Shown here in pieces: positions 40,417 to 52,047 of a DNA stretch of 64,000 bases (positions are counted from its first letter, which is position 1; every line of letters starts with the position of its first letter). The notes under the pieces are model-generated. The model saw only the letters and a program-made list of their open reading frames with translations. It was not told the DNA's origin and made no database searches. The stretch comes from Coxiella-like endosymbiont (GTDB lineage Bacteria > Pseudomonadota > Gammaproteobacteria > Coxiellales > Coxiellaceae). The position numbers were made by a program, and so were the translations under genes. Where the stretch lies: assembly GCF_030643785.1 (NCBI RefSeq), contig NZ_CP094378.1, positions 1,302,001-1,366,000 on the forward strand, read 5' to 3'.

Positions 40417-42372
40417 TTAAGCCAATACCAACCAAATTAAAAAAGCTAATAAACCTAAAATCATTATAAAAACGTAATGATAAAGGTAACCCGATTGCAA
40501 TCGATGCATTAATCGCGCCACCCGTATCGCGTTTCGTCCTGAACCATCTACGATAAAATGATCCAGTATTTTTAGATCACCCACTCGAAAAAAGAAATTA
40601 GCTAACGCTCTTCCACCTCGGACAAAGACAAACCAATTAAATGTATCAAAACCATATTTGGCTACCAAAATTTGATGTAACCAAGACAATCGTTGTTCCA
40701 GCAACCTAGGAATATGTGGTCGAACAATCGTCATCAACCAAGCAGAAAAAATGCCCAAAGCGGAAGCCCAAAATCGCGATGTAACAACAGAATGATAAGC
40801 CGTATAAAAAACATTGTGAAATTCCGCTCGCATCGCTTGTAAAACATTGTAGCGAGGCAAAACTTTAATACTGGATCCTAATAAATTAGGCTCACAATAG
40901 AGCATCCAGTAAATAAGAATTGCTCCTAACATTACTGAAGGGATACTTAAAATCCATTGAGGGCCTCGCATGTTCCAAGGCGTTTCTTTGATAGGTTTTA
41001 ATTCAGGTGCCATTCGTTCTGAAGTATGGAAGGTTAGGAAAAATGCACGAAAAATATAATAACCCGTGACGAAAGCTCCTAAAAGTAAACAAATATAAGC
41101 ATACTGAGCTCCGGGAATAGTCGAATGGAAAACCGCTTCAATAATAGCGTCCTTAGAATAAAAGCCCGAAAACGGAGGAATAGCTGATAAAGATAAGGCT
41201 CCAATTAGAAAAGATATATAGGTTACGGGTAAATATTTGCGCAGATTGCCCATTTTACGCATATCTTGCTCATGATGTAGCGCAATAATGACCGATCCAG
41301 CCGACAGGAATAATAAAGCTTTAAAACAAGCATGCGTTAATAAATGAAATATTCCTGCTGAATAGGCAGAAGCGCCATTAGCCGCTATCATATAACCCAA
41401 TTGAGACATCGTGGAGAACGCAATAACCCGTTTAATATCAAATTCAACGAAAGCCAATAAACCTGTCAAAAGCGCGGTTGTGGCGCCAATAACCAAAACT
41501 GTACTCAAAGCTACTTGAGATAATTCAAAAAGAGGCGACATCCGGACCACTAAAAATACCCCAGCTGTTACCATTGTTGCTGCATGAATTAATGCTGAGA
41601 TAGGTGTTGGGCCTTCCATCGATTCCGGTAACCACACATGTAAAGGCATTTGAGTAGATTTCCCCATGGCGCCAATAAAAAATAAAATGCAAATTACTGT
41701 AAGAATGGACCAATGGAAGCCCGGAAAAATACTGATTGTCGTTTGTGAAATTCCTGAAGCTACAGAAAATACTGTATGATAATCGAGACTTCCAAAATAA
41801 TCTAAAATAGCGGCGATTCCGAGAATAAATCCGAAATCTCCTGCTCGATTAACCAAAAAAGCTTTTAAACTACCCATCGCCGCCGATTCTTTTTCAAACC
41901 AGAACCCAATCAATAAATAAGAAACTAACCCCACTCCTTCCCAACCAAAAAATAATTGAAAGAAATTATTGGCGGTCACCAAGATCAACATGGCAAAAGT
42001 AAACATGGACATGTAAGAAAAAAATCGCTGATAACCCAGATCCCCAGCCATGTAACCAATACTGTATATATGAACTACCAAGGAAATAAAGGTAATGATC
42101 AACATCATAACAGAGGTTAAGGAGTCCACCATAAAACCCACAGTAAAATGAAATTCACCGCTGATCCCCCAAGTGTAGATCGTTCCATAATAATAACCAC
42201 TATCTACAACCACTAACATAAAAACCCAAAAGGCGCTTAGAAAGGAAATAGTAATTAAACTAATGGTGACCCATTGTGCTCCTCGGCGCCCAATTGGTTT
42301 TCCACCCAATCCCGCGATCAAACAGCCTAATAAAGGTGCTAGAACAGTAACTAAGGTCAGAGTCTTAATCAT
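40417..42372 (-). CDS. nuoL: NADH-quinone oxidoreductase subunit L
   Basis: Distal antiporter-like subunit with the long lateral helix that couples the channels. The 651-residue product shows LFFGWEGVGLVSYLLIGFWF, KSTQMPLHVWLPESMEGPTP, ALIHAATMVTAGVFL and AFSTMSQLGYMIAANG, then a C-terminal extension of amphipathic and membrane helices. Length is near E. coli NuoL (613) with a slightly longer C-terminus. It starts 7 bp after nuoK. Confidence 0.96.
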   Translation of the reverse strand: MIKTLTLVTVLAPLLGCLIAGLGGKPIGRRGAQWVTISLITISFLSAFWVFMLVVVDSGYYYGTIYTWGISGEFHFTVGFMVDSLTSVMMLIITFISLVVHIYSIGYMAGDLGYQRFFSYMSMFTFAMLILVTANNFFQLFFGWEGVGLVSYLLIGFWFEKESAAMGSLKAFLVNRAGDFGFILGIAAILDYFGSLDYHTVFSVASGISQTTISIFPGFHWSILTVICILFFIGAMGKSTQMPLHVWLPESMEGPTPISALIHAATMVTAGVFLVVRMSPLFELSQVALSTVLVIGATTALLTGLLAFVEFDIKRVIAFSTMSQLGYMIAANGASAYSAGIFHLLTHACFKALLFLSAGSVIIALHHEQDMRKMGNLRKYLPVTYISFLIGALSLSAIPPFSGFYSKDAIIEAVFHSTIPGAQYAYICLLLGAFVTGYYIFRAFFLTFHTSERMAPELKPIKETPWNMRGPQWILSIPSVMLGAILIYWMLYCEPNLLGSSIKVLPRYNVLQAMRAEFHNVFYTAYHSVVTSRFWASALGIFSAWLMTIVRPHIPRLLEQRLSWLHQILVAKYGFDTFNWFVFVRGGRALANFFFRVGDLKILDHFIVDGSGRNAIRVARLMHRLQSGYLYHYVFIMILGLLAFLIWLVLA

Positions 42373-42379
42373 GCTTTGG

Positions 42380-42685
42380 TTAACCCTTTAAAATATTCAT
42401 ATCATCGACATTAATACTGCCACGACGGCGATAAAATAAAACCAAGATTGCTAATCCAATAGCTGACTCGGCCGCTGCTACAGTTAAAATAAAAAATACA
42501 AACAATTCCCCTGACCTGACTCCTAAATATTGAGCAAAGGCAATAAAATTGGTATTAACTGCTAACAGCATAAGTTCAATACACATTAACAATACGATTA
42601 AATTTTTTCGATTGATAATAATTCCGGCGAAACCTAAGCCGAACAAAATAGCGCCAATTATTAAAAAATAACCTAGAGGGATCAT
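42380..42685 (-). CDS. nuoK: NADH-quinone oxidoreductase subunit K
   Basis: Small three-helix subunit, homologous to MrpC, at the base of the membrane arm. The 101-residue product has exactly the usual size. The buried Glu residues lie in [14 protein letters not shown] and the [20 protein letters not shown] block. Its ATG overlaps the nuoJ stop by four bases, which indicates coupled translation. Confidence 0.96.
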   Translation of the reverse strand: MIPLGYFLIIGAILFGLGFAGIIINRKNLIVLLMCIELMLLAVNTNFIAFAQYLGVRSGELFVFFILTVAAAESAIGLAILVLFYRRRGSINVDDMNILKG

Positions 42686-43287
42686 GTTTTTTCTATCTCC
42701 ATCTTCACTAATCGCAATCGATCTGATTTTTTAACCTCCAATTGCTCAGAAATTCGTTGCACCTTGGCATCAGGTTTGCGGCCATGAAACGCTAATGTAA
42801 TTGCTGCAATAATAGCGACAAGCAAGATGACAGCTGCAATTTGGAAAGGATAGAGATAATCAGTGTAAAGAATACTTCCCATGGCCTTAACGTTACTAAA
42901 ATTAGCAGACATACAAGGGAATGAAACAGCAGCAATTCCAAAGCGACGTGGACTTACTACTACAATCATCGTGGCTATTAATAAAAACATTGCAATTAAA
43001 CCAAAAGGTAAAAATCTTACAAATTTTTCTTGTGTTTTAGAAAGATCAATATTCAGCATCATTACAACAAATAAAAATAAAGTCGTGACCGCACCAACGT
43101 AGACGAAGATTAATACTAGAGCTAAAAACTCGGTTTGCATCATCATCCACAAAATAGCGCTAGCAAAAAATGCGAGCACGAGGAAAAGGACAGCATGTAC
43201 CGGATTGCGCGATATAATTACCATCACCGTAGCTGCAATTAAAAGAGCTGCAAAAATAAAAAATATGACCTCGTATATTGGAAACAT
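42682..43287 (-). CDS. nuoJ: NADH-quinone oxidoreductase subunit J
   Basis: Membrane subunit of the E-channel region, five helices. The 201-residue product has [20 protein letters not shown] and the conserved [20 protein letters not shown] stretch in TM3, where the family's characteristic bulge lies. Its C-terminus is a basic cytoplasmic tail. It lies between nuoI (19 bp) and nuoK (4-bp overlap). It appears intact. Confidence 0.95.
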   Translation of the reverse strand: MFPIYEVIFFIFAALLIAATVMVIISRNPVHAVLFLVLAFFASAILWMMMQTEFLALVLIFVYVGAVTTLFLFVVMMLNIDLSKTQEKFVRFLPFGLIAMFLLIATMIVVVSPRRFGIAAVSFPCMSANFSNVKAMGSILYTDYLYPFQIAAVILLVAIIAAITLAFHGRKPDAKVQRISEQLEVKKSDRLRLVKMEIEKT

Positions 43288-43306
43288 TTATTTGCCTTAA
43301 TATTTT

Positions 43307-43798
43307 TTATCTATATTTTTTATCCTTCGCCCGATCCTTTGCAATTTGCTCACCGTACATATCCCCAATCATCAATAATTTTTCCTTTGTCAGAATATTT
43401 TCACCGCGATTTTTAATGCTGTAATGCATTTCAGGGGTCAATACGATGGCATCCACAGGACATGCCTCTTCACAAAAGCCGCAATTAATACATTTAAATG
43501 CATCGATATCATAAACCGTCGTACGACGCGATCCATCTTGCGCACGTGGGGCTGCCTCGATGGTAATGGCCAAAGAAGGACAAACAGCTTCACATAATTT
43601 ACAAGCAATGCAGCGTTCCTCTCCATTGGGATAACGTCGCAAAGCGAGCATACCTCGAAAACGAAATGAGCTAGGGACCTCTTCATCAGGATAATGAATC
43701 GTAATCTTCTTTTTATAAAAATAACGTAAAGTTAAGGAGAGCCCCTTCAGGAGCTCCCACAAGGTGAAGCTTTTAATAATTTGTTTTAAACGTTTCAT
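43307..43798 (-). CDS. nuoI: NADH-quinone oxidoreductase subunit I
   Basis: Ferredoxin-like subunit of the peripheral arm carrying clusters N6a and N6b. Two [4Fe-4S] motifs are visible, [12 protein letters not shown] and [12 protein letters not shown], each followed by the expected downstream segment. The 163-residue length is standard. The N-terminal amphipathic helix ([20 protein letters not shown]) fits its membrane-surface location. It starts three bases after the nuoH stop. Confidence 0.97.
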   Translation of the reverse strand: MKRLKQIIKSFTLWELLKGLSLTLRYFYKKKITIHYPDEEVPSSFRFRGMLALRRYPNGEERCIACKLCEAVCPSLAITIEAAPRAQDGSRRTTVYDIDAFKCINCGFCEEACPVDAIVLTPEMHYSIKNRGENILTKEKLLMIGDMYGEQIAKDRAKDKKYR

Positions 43799-43801
43799 TA
43801 A

Positions 43802-44824
43802 TTAAAACCATGGTGCCAAATGAAATTCTATTGCAAGCCCTAATACAACTATCCATACTAGGGTTACCGGTATTAAAATTTTCCAACATAAATGCATAAT
43901 TTGATCGTAACGATACCGAGGAAACGTTGCCCGCATCCAAAAATAAGTAAAAATAAAAAGTGACAATTTAAGTGCAAACCAAATTACCCCAGGCACCCAG
44001 GCAAAAAGTGCGCCTAAAAAGGGTATTCCTTGAAAAGGTGATAGCCATCCACCTAAAAAAATAACTGTTGCAATCCCCGCTACTAAAACCATATTGGCGT
44101 ATTCCGCCAAAAAGAAAAGCGCAAACGTGATTCCGGAATATTCAACGTGAAATCCTGCGACAATTTCCGATTCGCCTTCCGCCACATCAAAGGGAGCACG
44201 ATTCGTTTCCGCTACCGCTGTTATCCAATAGACTAAAAATAACGGCAGTAACGGAAGCCAAAACCAATGCCATATTCCTCCGGCTTGACGAAGAATAATT
44301 CCTTGCAAATTCATGGTTCCCGCTGCAATAAGAACACCAACGAGAGCAAAACCCATGGGAATTTCGTAAGAAACTACTTGAGCCGCCGAACGAAGTGCTC
44401 CAAAAAAAGCATATTTGGAATTTGATGCCCAACCAGCAACTAAAATTCCATAAACTCCTAAAGAGGTCATAGCAAATAGAAATAATAGTCCTGCATTTAT
44501 ATTGGCTAACACCCATCCTTTAGAAAAAGGAATTACGGCCCAAGCTGCCAAGGCAGGCATTAACGACAACACGGGCGCAATAATATAAAGGTATCGGTTC
44601 GAAGCCGTTGGAATAATGATTTCTTTGAAGAGCAATTTAAGTGCATCCGCAATAGGCTGAGCGAATCCTCGAAACCCTACGCGATTTGGCCCCACCCGCG
44701 ATTGAATATAACCAATAACTTTTCGTTCGGCGAACGTCAAAAAAGCAACCACAAGCATTAATGGAATTAAGATAATGATAATTTTAATAATAATTAAAAC
44801 TAAGATAATCAATTGGCCCGCCAC
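43802..44824 (-). CDS. nuoH: NADH-quinone oxidoreductase subunit H
   Basis: Membrane subunit that forms the quinone chamber with NuoB and NuoD. The 340-residue product has [20 protein letters not shown] near the start, [12 protein letters not shown], the acidic loop [20 protein letters not shown], and [15 protein letters not shown]-like sequence near the end. The start is GTG at 44824, overlapping the nuoG TAG by one base (TAGTG). Eight hydrophobic helices are predicted. Confidence 0.95.
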   Translation of the reverse strand: MAGQLIILVLIIIKIIIILIPLMLVVAFLTFAERKVIGYIQSRVGPNRVGFRGFAQPIADALKLLFKEIIIPTASNRYLYIIAPVLSLMPALAAWAVIPFSKGWVLANINAGLLFLFAMTSLGVYGILVAGWASNSKYAFFGALRSAAQVVSYEIPMGFALVGVLIAAGTMNLQGIILRQAGGIWHWFWLPLLPLFLVYWITAVAETNRAPFDVAEGESEIVAGFHVEYSGITFALFFLAEYANMVLVAGIATVIFLGGWLSPFQGIPFLGALFAWVPGVIWFALKLSLFIFTYFWMRATFPRYRYDQIMHLCWKILIPVTLVWIVVLGLAIEFHLAPWF

Positions 44825-47238
44825 TATTCGCCCCTTTCCAATATAATTGCTGTTTCTGCTTGACCAAAACCGGCTGTTTCCGCTAATCCTGATGCCAAAA
44901 ATACCGTATTATTCGCTAATCGATTTTCTATCATTAACGGTAAAGTAATTCGGCTTTCACCCTGAATTGCTGTAGCCCGCTCTCCTGCTTTAAGTCCCAA
45001 TTGAGAGGCTGTTTTGCGGTTGAGCCCTATTGTAATCATTTGATCGCTCAAAGTTTGTTGTAACGGTTTGGAGCGACGAACTAAATTATCTACTCGCACC
45101 ATTGGCCAAGGCGCCAGGCGTGCTAATTTCGAATTCCCGCCTCGAAATTCGAGGATAAATTCAGAATCTAATGAAAAAGACGAACGTTTCCTTTCTGTGT
45201 GGATTTTCTGCTCTATGTCCCACTCAAGTTCTGGAATGGCTCGATCAACTTCATGGCGGACATCTTGAATCCTTTTATAATCAAATCCCGGCAACTCAAA
45301 ATAATTGCCGAGTAGTCTCAATACTTTCCAACCAGCTTGTGAGTTTTTTTCTGGTACGCTCGCGGCTAAAAATGATTGAGAGCGCCCTTCAACATTCACG
45401 AATGTTCCACCGGATTCGGAAAAAGGTGCTATAGGCAGCATAACATCCGCATAAGTTTCCATTTCAGAATTAGTAAATGTTGTTAAACAAACAACAAATT
45501 TAGCCTTCCTTAGGGAACTAAGGGCTTCTGCAGGATAAGCACAATCCAATTCAAGCTCCAAATTTAATATAAAATAGGCTTTCAAGGGATGCCTTATGAG
45601 CATCGTTTTTGCATCAAATCCTACTTCGTTTAATTGTTTGCCCGCAGGCCCTCGATGAGGGATCGCACCGGCCAGCCAAGCCCCTGCGCTGTTTGACCCT
45701 TCCGTAAGAATTCCCACACTTGCCCCACTTTTTTGCCCAATAAATTGCACAAGAGCTCGAATAGTAGCAGCATTTTCGTGGTGTAAAGCATGTTCTCCTA
45801 AGAAAATAGCAGATTTTTCAGCGGTTCTTAAAACCTCCGCAATCGTTTTCGCTTTTTCTTCAGAACGAACCTCTGCCAAAATTTCAGGGACGTCATCATC
45901 ACCCGCTAATATTTTGGCGACCTGAGCTAAGGCGTCTGGTAATTCTTGAGGCGAAACAATCAGTCTTTCCTCAAGGTCAAAAACAAAAGGAAAGTCCATG
46001 GGATTAATCGCTAATATCTTGGCCTCTTCAGAGCAGGCTTTATTAATTCGATAACTAATCAGAGGTTGTTCAAAACGAATATTCGATCCAATTAACAAAA
46101 TGGCATTTAATTTTTCGATATCAACAATAGGCAGCCCCAAATTAGGGAACGACGCAAATTTGTGTTGATCGCGAAAATCTTGCCAACGGATTCGGTGATC
46201 GATATTGGAACCACCTAATCCCCGGAACCATTTTTGGAATAAATAAACTTCTTCTACCGAAGCATTCGGTGATATTAGTGCGCCTAATTGATTCACACTA
46301 TACTTTTTAATGAGAGCTTTGGTGCGATTTTTAATAATTTCAAAAGCTTCTTCCCAGGCAACTTCTACCCATACCCCCCTCTTTTTTATTTGGGGCTGAT
46401 AAATGCGGGATGGATGATAGAGCCCAAAATGACCAAAACGATCACGATCACTCATCCAGGTCTCATTTACCACTTCATTTTCACGGGGAACAGCGCGCAT
46501 AATTTTACGTTGAGGGGCAAACTCTTGCCATCGACTGTGCAAGAAAATATTTCCTCCTACACAATCGTGCGGTGCTATAACAGGAACCTCGCGAAGTTCC
46601 CAACCTCGCTCCCGATACCGTGCGGGTTTATCCGTCAACGCACCTACAGGACAAATATCGATAATATTCCCCGACAATTCTGATTGCATAAAATGCTTAA
46701 CGTAAGTCGATATCACCTCTTTCTCGCCACGGTTAATTACCCCAAGCTCAGGAAAGCCAGCAATTTCTTCTCCAAATCGCACACAGCGGGTGCATTGAAT
46801 ACAACGAGTCATTTCAGTTTCAATCAAAGGACCAATATTGTCGCTAAACACAGCCCGTTTTGTTTCTTCGTAATCAGAGTGCGACCGACCAAACCCCATT
46901 GCTAAGTCTTGTAATTCACATTCACCCCCTTGGTCGCAGATAGGGCAATCCAACGGATGATTTATTAACAAAAATTCCATTACGTAGCGTTGAGCTTCGA
47001 TGGTTTTTTTAGATTTGGTGAACACTTTCATTCCGGGAGTCACTGGTGTTGCACAGGCAGGAAGCGGTTTTCCTGATTTTTCAACTTCAACCAAACACAT
47101 TCGACAATTGGCTGCGATAGATAATTTTTTGTGGTAACAGAAACGCGGAATATAAATACCCATTTCATCCGCAGCTTCGATAATAGAAGCCCCTTCTTCC
47201 ACCGTAGTTTTTTTACCGTCTATTTCGAGATCAACCAT
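44824..47238 (-). CDS. nuoG: NADH-quinone oxidoreductase subunit G
   Basis: Large iron-sulfur subunit of the peripheral arm. I start at the ATG at 47238 ([20 protein letters not shown]); the frame is open 14 codons further but without family similarity. The ~804-residue product has the [2Fe-2S] ligands in [15 protein letters not shown], the His-Cys3 cluster [14 protein letters not shown], the [13 protein letters not shown] [4Fe-4S] motif, then a molybdopterin-oxidoreductase-like domain. An in-frame run of seven A (about 47208-47214) is intact. It starts 26 bp after nuoF ends. Confidence 0.95.
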   Translation of the reverse strand: MVDLEIDGKKTTVEEGASIIEAADEMGIYIPRFCYHKKLSIAANCRMCLVEVEKSGKPLPACATPVTPGMKVFTKSKKTIEAQRYVMEFLLINHPLDCPICDQGGECELQDLAMGFGRSHSDYEETKRAVFSDNIGPLIETEMTRCIQCTRCVRFGEEIAGFPELGVINRGEKEVISTYVKHFMQSELSGNIIDICPVGALTDKPARYRERGWELREVPVIAPHDCVGGNIFLHSRWQEFAPQRKIMRAVPRENEVVNETWMSDRDRFGHFGLYHPSRIYQPQIKKRGVWVEVAWEEAFEIIKNRTKALIKKYSVNQLGALISPNASVEEVYLFQKWFRGLGGSNIDHRIRWQDFRDQHKFASFPNLGLPIVDIEKLNAILLIGSNIRFEQPLISYRINKACSEEAKILAINPMDFPFVFDLEERLIVSPQELPDALAQVAKILAGDDDVPEILAEVRSEEKAKTIAEVLRTAEKSAIFLGEHALHHENAATIRALVQFIGQKSGASVGILTEGSNSAGAWLAGAIPHRGPAGKQLNEVGFDAKTMLIRHPLKAYFILNLELELDCAYPAEALSSLRKAKFVVCLTTFTNSEMETYADVMLPIAPFSESGGTFVNVEGRSQSFLAASVPEKNSQAGWKVLRLLGNYFELPGFDYKRIQDVRHEVDRAIPELEWDIEQKIHTERKRSSFSLDSEFILEFRGGNSKLARLAPWPMVRVDNLVRRSKPLQQTLSDQMITIGLNRKTASQLGLKAGERATAIQGESRITLPLMIENRLANNTVFLASGLAETAGFGQAETAIILERGE

Positions 47239-47264
47239 ATTCTTTACCGCTTTGTCATTCCTTC

Positions 47265-48539
47265 TTATTCCACCATACACTTCCCATGTTCCACATGGTA
47301 GGCAAATTCATCATAAAAATGGTTCAACATCCCACTAACGGGCCATGCGGTGGCCTCTCCAAAGGCGCAAATAGTACGGCCTTCAATGCCCTTAGCCACG
47401 TGACTGAGCTGCTCTAAATCTCGTTTCGTTCCTTCGCCGCTCTCAATTTGATGAACTAACCGATAAATCCACCCAGTTCCTTCTCGACAGGGCGTGCATT
47501 GACCGCAGGATTCATGCATATAAAATTTAGAAATCCGTTCTAATACTTTCACCATGCAGGTGGATTGATCCATCACCATAACGCCGCCCGAGCCCAGCAT
47601 AGACCCTGCCTCCATTATTCCATCAAAACTCATAATGGCTTTCATTATAATACGGGCAGGCAATACAGGCATTGAACTGCCACCAGGAATAACTGCTTTT
47701 AATTCGCTACCCTCATCACGCATCCCCCCTGCTAATTCCAATAAATCGACAAAGGGAATTCCTAAGGGAACTTCATAATTTCCGGGTTTAGCGACATGAC
47801 CGCTTACGGAAAAAATTTTAGTCCCACCGTTTTTTGGAGGTCCTAAATCCGCAAACCATTTTCCCCCTTTTTCTAAAATCACCGGTATGGAAGCAAAAGT
47901 TTCTGTGTTGTTAATAACGCTGGGACGGCCATATAAGCCAAAATTAGCTGGAAAGGGTGGTTTGAAACGAGGCCATCCTCGTTTTCCCTCTAAAGAATTC
48001 ATGAGCGCCGTTTCTTCCCCGCAAATATAGGCAGCAGCGCTGAAATGATTATAAATTTCAATATCAATGCCTGAATTTAAAACATTCTTACCAATTAATC
48101 CTGCTTCTCGCACTTCTGCTAATGCTTGTTCGCATCGATTGAAAGGCTCTAAAAATTCGCCACGCAAGAAATTATAACCAACCGTCGCCCTGAGCGTATA
48201 GCAGGCAATAGCAATTCCTTCCAATACTTGATGAGGATTAAATCGCAAAATATCGCGATCTTTAAACGTGCCAGGCTCACTTTCATCAGAATTACAAATA
48301 ACGTATTTTTGTCCTTGCTTATCACGCGGAACAAAATTCCATTTCAATCCAGTAGGAAAACCAGCTCCTCCTCGACCCCGCAAGGAAGATTCTTTGATTT
48401 CATTAATAATTTTTTCAGGCGGTGTTTTTTCTTTAAGGATTTTTCGTAATACTTTGTAGCCTCCGACACTTTCATAGGATTTTAGTGTCCAAGGCTCATC
48501 TAAATGCAGAGTCCGATAACAAACCGCATTACGAAGCAT
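47265..48539 (-). CDS. nuoF: NADH-quinone oxidoreductase subunit F
   Basis: NADH-binding subunit with FMN and cluster N3. The 424-residue product contains the NADH site [14 protein letters not shown], the FMN site [18 protein letters not shown], and the [4Fe-4S] motif [15 protein letters not shown]. Length is normal. It overlaps nuoE by 11 bp. Electrons from NADH enter complex I here. Confidence 0.97.
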   Translation of the reverse strand: MLRNAVCYRTLHLDEPWTLKSYESVGGYKVLRKILKEKTPPEKIINEIKESSLRGRGGAGFPTGLKWNFVPRDKQGQKYVICNSDESEPGTFKDRDILRFNPHQVLEGIAIACYTLRATVGYNFLRGEFLEPFNRCEQALAEVREAGLIGKNVLNSGIDIEIYNHFSAAAYICGEETALMNSLEGKRGWPRFKPPFPANFGLYGRPSVINNTETFASIPVILEKGGKWFADLGPPKNGGTKIFSVSGHVAKPGNYEVPLGIPFVDLLELAGGMRDEGSELKAVIPGGSSMPVLPARIIMKAIMSFDGIMEAGSMLGSGGVMVMDQSTCMVKVLERISKFYMHESCGQCTPCREGTGWIYRLVHQIESGEGTKRDLEQLSHVAKGIEGRTICAFGEATAWPVSGMLNHFYDEFAYHVEHGKCMVE

Positions 48540-49056
48540 TCGTTTTCGACTCCTGCTCTAATTTATTAATTATGGTTAACATTTTTTCTGGCGTTAAATT
48601 TTCGTAAGATTCATGATCATCGATTTGACACATAGGAGCTCCCCCACAAGCTGCCATGCATTCCACGCTTTTTAGCGTAAATAAGCCATCAGGCGTGGTT
48701 TCATTAAAATCGATCCCCAGGCGTTTTTTAACACCTGCAACGATTTCATCACTTCCGCGTAAAAAACACGATACGTTCTGACAAATTCCAATTTTATGCT
48801 TACCAATCGATTTCAAGTTATACATGTCATAGAAGGTGGCTACTTCATAGGCCCATACGCGCGGTAATTTTAAATAATCTGCTACAGCATTTATTGCTGC
48901 TTCGCTCAACCATCCACCATTTTGTTTCTGCACAAATAATAGTGCAGGTATTATGGCCGATCGCTTTTGATCGCTCGGATATTTCACTAACCAACGATCA
49001 ATTTCTTTTGCCACCTCGTCACTAATAACAATGGAGGAGTTAATTTCTTTCTTCAT
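48529..49056 (-). CDS. nuoE: NADH-quinone oxidoreductase subunit E
   Basis: Thioredoxin-like subunit carrying the [2Fe-2S] cluster N1a. The 175-residue product has the ligand pairs in [12 protein letters not shown] and [16 protein letters not shown], with the helical N-terminus ([20 protein letters not shown]) typical of the family. Its ATG overlaps the nuoD stop by one base, and its end overlaps nuoF by 11 bp. The clustered overlaps suggest tight translational coupling of the NADH module. Confidence 0.96.
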   Translation of the reverse strand: MKKEINSSIVISDEVAKEIDRWLVKYPSDQKRSAIIPALLFVQKQNGGWLSEAAINAVADYLKLPRVWAYEVATFYDMYNLKSIGKHKIGICQNVSCFLRGSDEIVAGVKKRLGIDFNETTPDGLFTLKSVECMAACGGAPMCQIDDHESYENLTPEKMLTIINKLEQESKTNAS

Positions 49057-50309
49057 TAACGATCTATCTCGCCGAATACAATATCAATACTAGAAATAAT
49101 AGTGACTAAATCAGCAATCATATGCCCACGACACATTTCATTTATTGCGGCCAAATGAGGATAGCTTGCCGCTCGTACTTTGACACGATAGGGTTTATTC
49201 GCTCCATCAGAAACGATATAAACTCCAAATTCACCTTTAGGCTGCTCTACAGCTGCGTAAGCCTCACCCTCAGGAACGATATAACCTTCAGTGAACAATT
49301 TAAAATGATGAATGAGTGCTTCCATATCCCTTTTCATAACTTCACGTTTCGGCGGAACGATTTTATAGTCATCGATCATCACCGCTCCGGGATTTTTTCG
49401 CAGCCATTCTACACATTGACGAATAATTCGATTCGACTGCCGCATTTCTTCAATACGAACTAAATAACGGTCGTAACAATCGCCTTCACTGCCAATAGGA
49501 ATATCAAAATCCACTTGATCATAAGCCGCATAAGGTTGTTTTTTTCGGAGGTCCCATTCGACCCCCGATGCGCGTAACATTGGTCCGGTAAAACCTAATT
49601 GTAAAGCTCTTTCCGGCAAAACAACTCCAATACCTACTGTTCGCTGTTTCCAAATCCGATTATCTGTTAATAGCGCTTCATACTCATCCACTAATTTGGG
49701 AAATCGCTCGGTAAAATCCCAGATAAAATCTAACAAGGACCCTTCTCGGACTTTATTTAATTTCTTAACTTCTTTTTCACTATGCCAGCGTGAGGCCTTA
49801 TATTTTGGCATACTATCAGGTAAATCACGGTAAACACCTCCAGGGCGATAATAGGTGGCATGCATTCGCGCGCCGGACACAGCCTCGTAACAATCCATTA
49901 AATCTTCTCGTTCACGAAAACAATAAAGAAAAACAGTCATTGCTCCAACATCCAATGCATGAGCGCCTAACCATAGTAAATGATTTAATATGCGTGTGAT
50001 CTCATCAAACAGGGTACGGATATATTTTGCACGAATGGGGGGCTCGACTCCTAATAATTTTTCGATTGCTAACACATAACCGTGTTCATTAACCATCATC
50101 GACACGTAATCCAAACGATCCATATAACCAATTGTTTGATTATAGGGTTTGCTTTCCGCTAATTTTTCTGTAGCACGATGCAATAAACCAATGTGAGGAT
50201 CCACTCGTTGAATTACTTCACCATCCGCTTCAATAATAAGTCGTAATACACCATGAGCCGCAGGATGTTGTGGTCCAAAATTAAAAGTGAAATTACGAAC
50301 TTCAGCCAT
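49056..50309 (-). CDS. nuoD: NADH-quinone oxidoreductase subunit D
   Basis: The 49-kDa quinone-site subunit. The 417-residue product has [20 protein letters not shown] near the start, with the quinone-binding His in [31 protein letters not shown] and the C-terminal DIVFGEIDR. It is a separate gene from nuoC, unlike the nuoCD fusion of E. coli. The nuoC stop lies immediately before its ATG. Confidence 0.97.
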   Translation of the reverse strand: MAEVRNFTFNFGPQHPAAHGVLRLIIEADGEVIQRVDPHIGLLHRATEKLAESKPYNQTIGYMDRLDYVSMMVNEHGYVLAIEKLLGVEPPIRAKYIRTLFDEITRILNHLLWLGAHALDVGAMTVFLYCFREREDLMDCYEAVSGARMHATYYRPGGVYRDLPDSMPKYKASRWHSEKEVKKLNKVREGSLLDFIWDFTERFPKLVDEYEALLTDNRIWKQRTVGIGVVLPERALQLGFTGPMLRASGVEWDLRKKQPYAAYDQVDFDIPIGSEGDCYDRYLVRIEEMRQSNRIIRQCVEWLRKNPGAVMIDDYKIVPPKREVMKRDMEALIHHFKLFTEGYIVPEGEAYAAVEQPKGEFGVYIVSDGANKPYRVKVRAASYPHLAAINEMCRGHMIADLVTIISSIDIVFGEIDR

Positions 50310-50981
50310 TTATTCGCCTTTTTTATAGCGGTTATCGGAACGAATTACTTTTGGTACTAATACTCGAGGTTGAATACTCACAGGTTCATAAATACAACGT
50401 TGTTGCGCTGCATCATAACGAAGCTCGACCTCCCCAATCAATGGAAAATCTTTGCGAAAAGGATGACCCACAAAACCATAATCCGTTAACAATCGTCGCA
50501 AGTCAGGATGACCATCAAAAACAATTCCAAATAGATCGAAAGCTTCTCGTTCATACCAATCCGCTGAATTCCATAATTTGACAAGGGAAGGCACCATAGG
50601 CGGATCATTATCCACATAAACTTTTAACCGCACACGCTGGTTATGACGTAATGACAACAAATGATATACAACAGCAAAGCGCGGCTTATTCCAGGGAATC
50701 ATTTTTTCTTGTATGTTTTTTTGAAAACCGCGACTAAAACCTGTGTTTGTTGTTTCTTCGGTACGCCATTCACTGGTGCCGTATTTTAAATAATCCACAC
50801 CACAAATATCTAACAACAATTCAAAATGAAAAGGAGTCTCATCTCGCAAAGCTGCACAAACTTCTAAGAGAGAAGTGGGAAGTAATTCTATTGTGACTAT
50901 ATCGAGCTCACCATCTAGGTTTTCTATGAGAGTCGAAAAACGATCTTTGAGGGCGTCGGCTAAAATTTTTTTATCAGACAT
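50310..50981 (-). CDS. nuoC: NADH-quinone oxidoreductase subunit C
   Basis: The 30-kDa structural subunit of the peripheral arm. The 223-residue product has the signature [22 protein letters not shown]-type block (seen as [17 protein letters not shown]) and [17 protein letters not shown]. It overlaps nuoB by eight bases and abuts nuoD. It is a stand-alone gene rather than fused to nuoD. Confidence 0.96.
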   Translation of the reverse strand: MSDKKILADALKDRFSTLIENLDGELDIVTIELLPTSLLEVCAALRDETPFHFELLLDICGVDYLKYGTSEWRTEETTNTGFSRGFQKNIQEKMIPWNKPRFAVVYHLLSLRHNQRVRLKVYVDNDPPMVPSLVKLWNSADWYEREAFDLFGIVFDGHPDLRRLLTDYGFVGHPFRKDFPLIGEVELRYDAAQQRCIYEPVSIQPRVLVPKVIRSDNRYKKGE

Positions 50982-51474
50982 TCTGTTTCCTTAAATCTTT
51001 TCGATCAAATATATTTCGATACCTAACTTTATTTCGTAGCTGAATAACCCCATAAAATAAAGCTTCCGCTGTCGGCGGACAGCCTGGCACATACACATCG
51101 ACCGGCACAATTCGGTCACAACCTCGCACTACCGAATAGGCATAATGGTAATATCCTCCAGCGTTTGCGCAGGAACCCATAGATATCACCCAACGGGGCT
51201 CGGTCATTTGATCATAAACCTTGCGTAAAGCGGGGGCCATCTTATTACATAATGTGCCGGCCACGATCATCACATCAGATTGACGGGGGCTCGGACGAAA
51301 TAAGCCTGCCCCGAAACGATCCAAATCGTAACGAGAAGAAGCGCATTGCATCATCTCAATCGCACAACACGCAAGCCCAAATGTCATGGGCCATAAAGAG
51401 CTGCTCCGCGCCCATCGGACTAAATCATCGAACGACGTAAGGAGAAAACCTTCTCTGCTTAACAATTGATTCAT
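50974..51474 (-). CDS. nuoB: NADH-quinone oxidoreductase subunit B
   Basis: Holds cluster N2, the last iron-sulfur centre before quinone. The 166-residue product has the adjacent Cys pair in [18 protein letters not shown], then [37 protein letters not shown] and [12 protein letters not shown], giving all four ligands. It begins one base after the nuoA stop. It is intact. Confidence 0.97.
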   Translation of the reverse strand: MNQLLSREGFLLTSFDDLVRWARSSSLWPMTFGLACCAIEMMQCASSRYDLDRFGAGLFRPSPRQSDVMIVAGTLCNKMAPALRKVYDQMTEPRWVISMGSCANAGGYYHYAYSVVRGCDRIVPVDVYVPGCPPTAEALFYGVIQLRNKVRYRNIFDRKDLRKQNV

Positions 51475-51831
51475 TTATTCCCACTCCAAAGCACCACGTT
51501 TCCATTCGTAAATAAATCCAACCGCCAAAATTCCCAGAAAAATAATCATTGCCCAAAATCCTAACCAACCAATATGTCGTAAAACCACAGCCCACGGAAA
51601 TAAAAAGGCAGTCTCTAAATCAAAAATAATAAAGAGAATAGCGACTAGATAAAAACGAACATCGAAAGGCAAACGGGCGTCTTGAAAAACTTCAAAACCA
51701 CATTCATAAGGAGATAATTTGTTTTTATAAGGTCGACGAGGTCCTAAAAACCAACCCATTGCCAACGCTAGCATCCCAATAAAGATACTTATACCAATAA
51801 ACACCAAGATTGGAAAATAATGTACTAACAC
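51475..51831 (-). CDS. nuoA: NADH-quinone oxidoreductase subunit A
   Basis: Three-helix membrane subunit, the first gene of nuoA-N. The product carries [20 protein letters not shown] and [20 protein letters not shown]-like sequence (seen as [20 protein letters not shown]), the family hallmarks. No ATG is available at the 5' end. GTG at 51831 is chosen because AAGGG lies about nine bases upstream; TTG at 51837 would be too close to it. Length, 118 residues, is normal. Confidence 0.93.
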   Translation of the reverse strand: MLVHYFPILVFIGISIFIGMLALAMGWFLGPRRPYKNKLSPYECGFEVFQDARLPFDVRFYLVAILFIIFDLETAFLFPWAVVLRHIGWLGFWAMIIFLGILAVGFIYEWKRGALEWE

Positions 51832-51911
51832 GTGCAATTGCCCTTAAAATTAAGGTCATCTCTACCCAAAAGAGATAACAAAGTTGAGTATAATTTACCC
51901 ACTGGGGCACG

Positions 51912-51941
51912 ATTTTACTGCATCGATGCAGAATATAACAA
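51912..51941 (-). promoter_or_regulatory. Candidate promoter of the nuo operon with palindromic spacer
   Basis: Reading the minus strand, TTGTTA (51941-51936), an 18-bp spacer and TAAAAT (51917-51912) resemble a sigma-70 promoter about 80 bp before nuoA. The spacer contains the perfect 14-bp palindrome CTGCATCGATGCAG (51918-51931). A dyad between the promoter elements is a plausible regulator site, but no regulator is implied by the sequence. Confidence 0.45.
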
Positions 51942-51959
51942 AGCTTTCTTAACAACAAT

Positions 51960-52045
51960 TGGTGCCGAAGGCCGGAATCGAACCGACACGGGTTTCCCCA
52001 CTGCCCCCTCAAGACAGCGTGTCTACCAGTTCCACCACTTCGGCA
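51960..52045 (-). tRNA. tRNA-Leu (GAG)
   Basis: The 86-nt gene has a class II fold with a long variable arm. The acceptor pairs GCCGAAG with CTTCGGC, the D-arm region reads TGGTAGACACGC, and the anticodon loop is TTGAGGG giving GAG. The T-loop GGTTCGATTCC and an encoded CCA are present. It lies two bases downstream of the secG stop and upstream of nuoA, so it may be co-transcribed with tpiA-secG. Confidence 0.94.
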
Positions 52046-52047
52046 TA

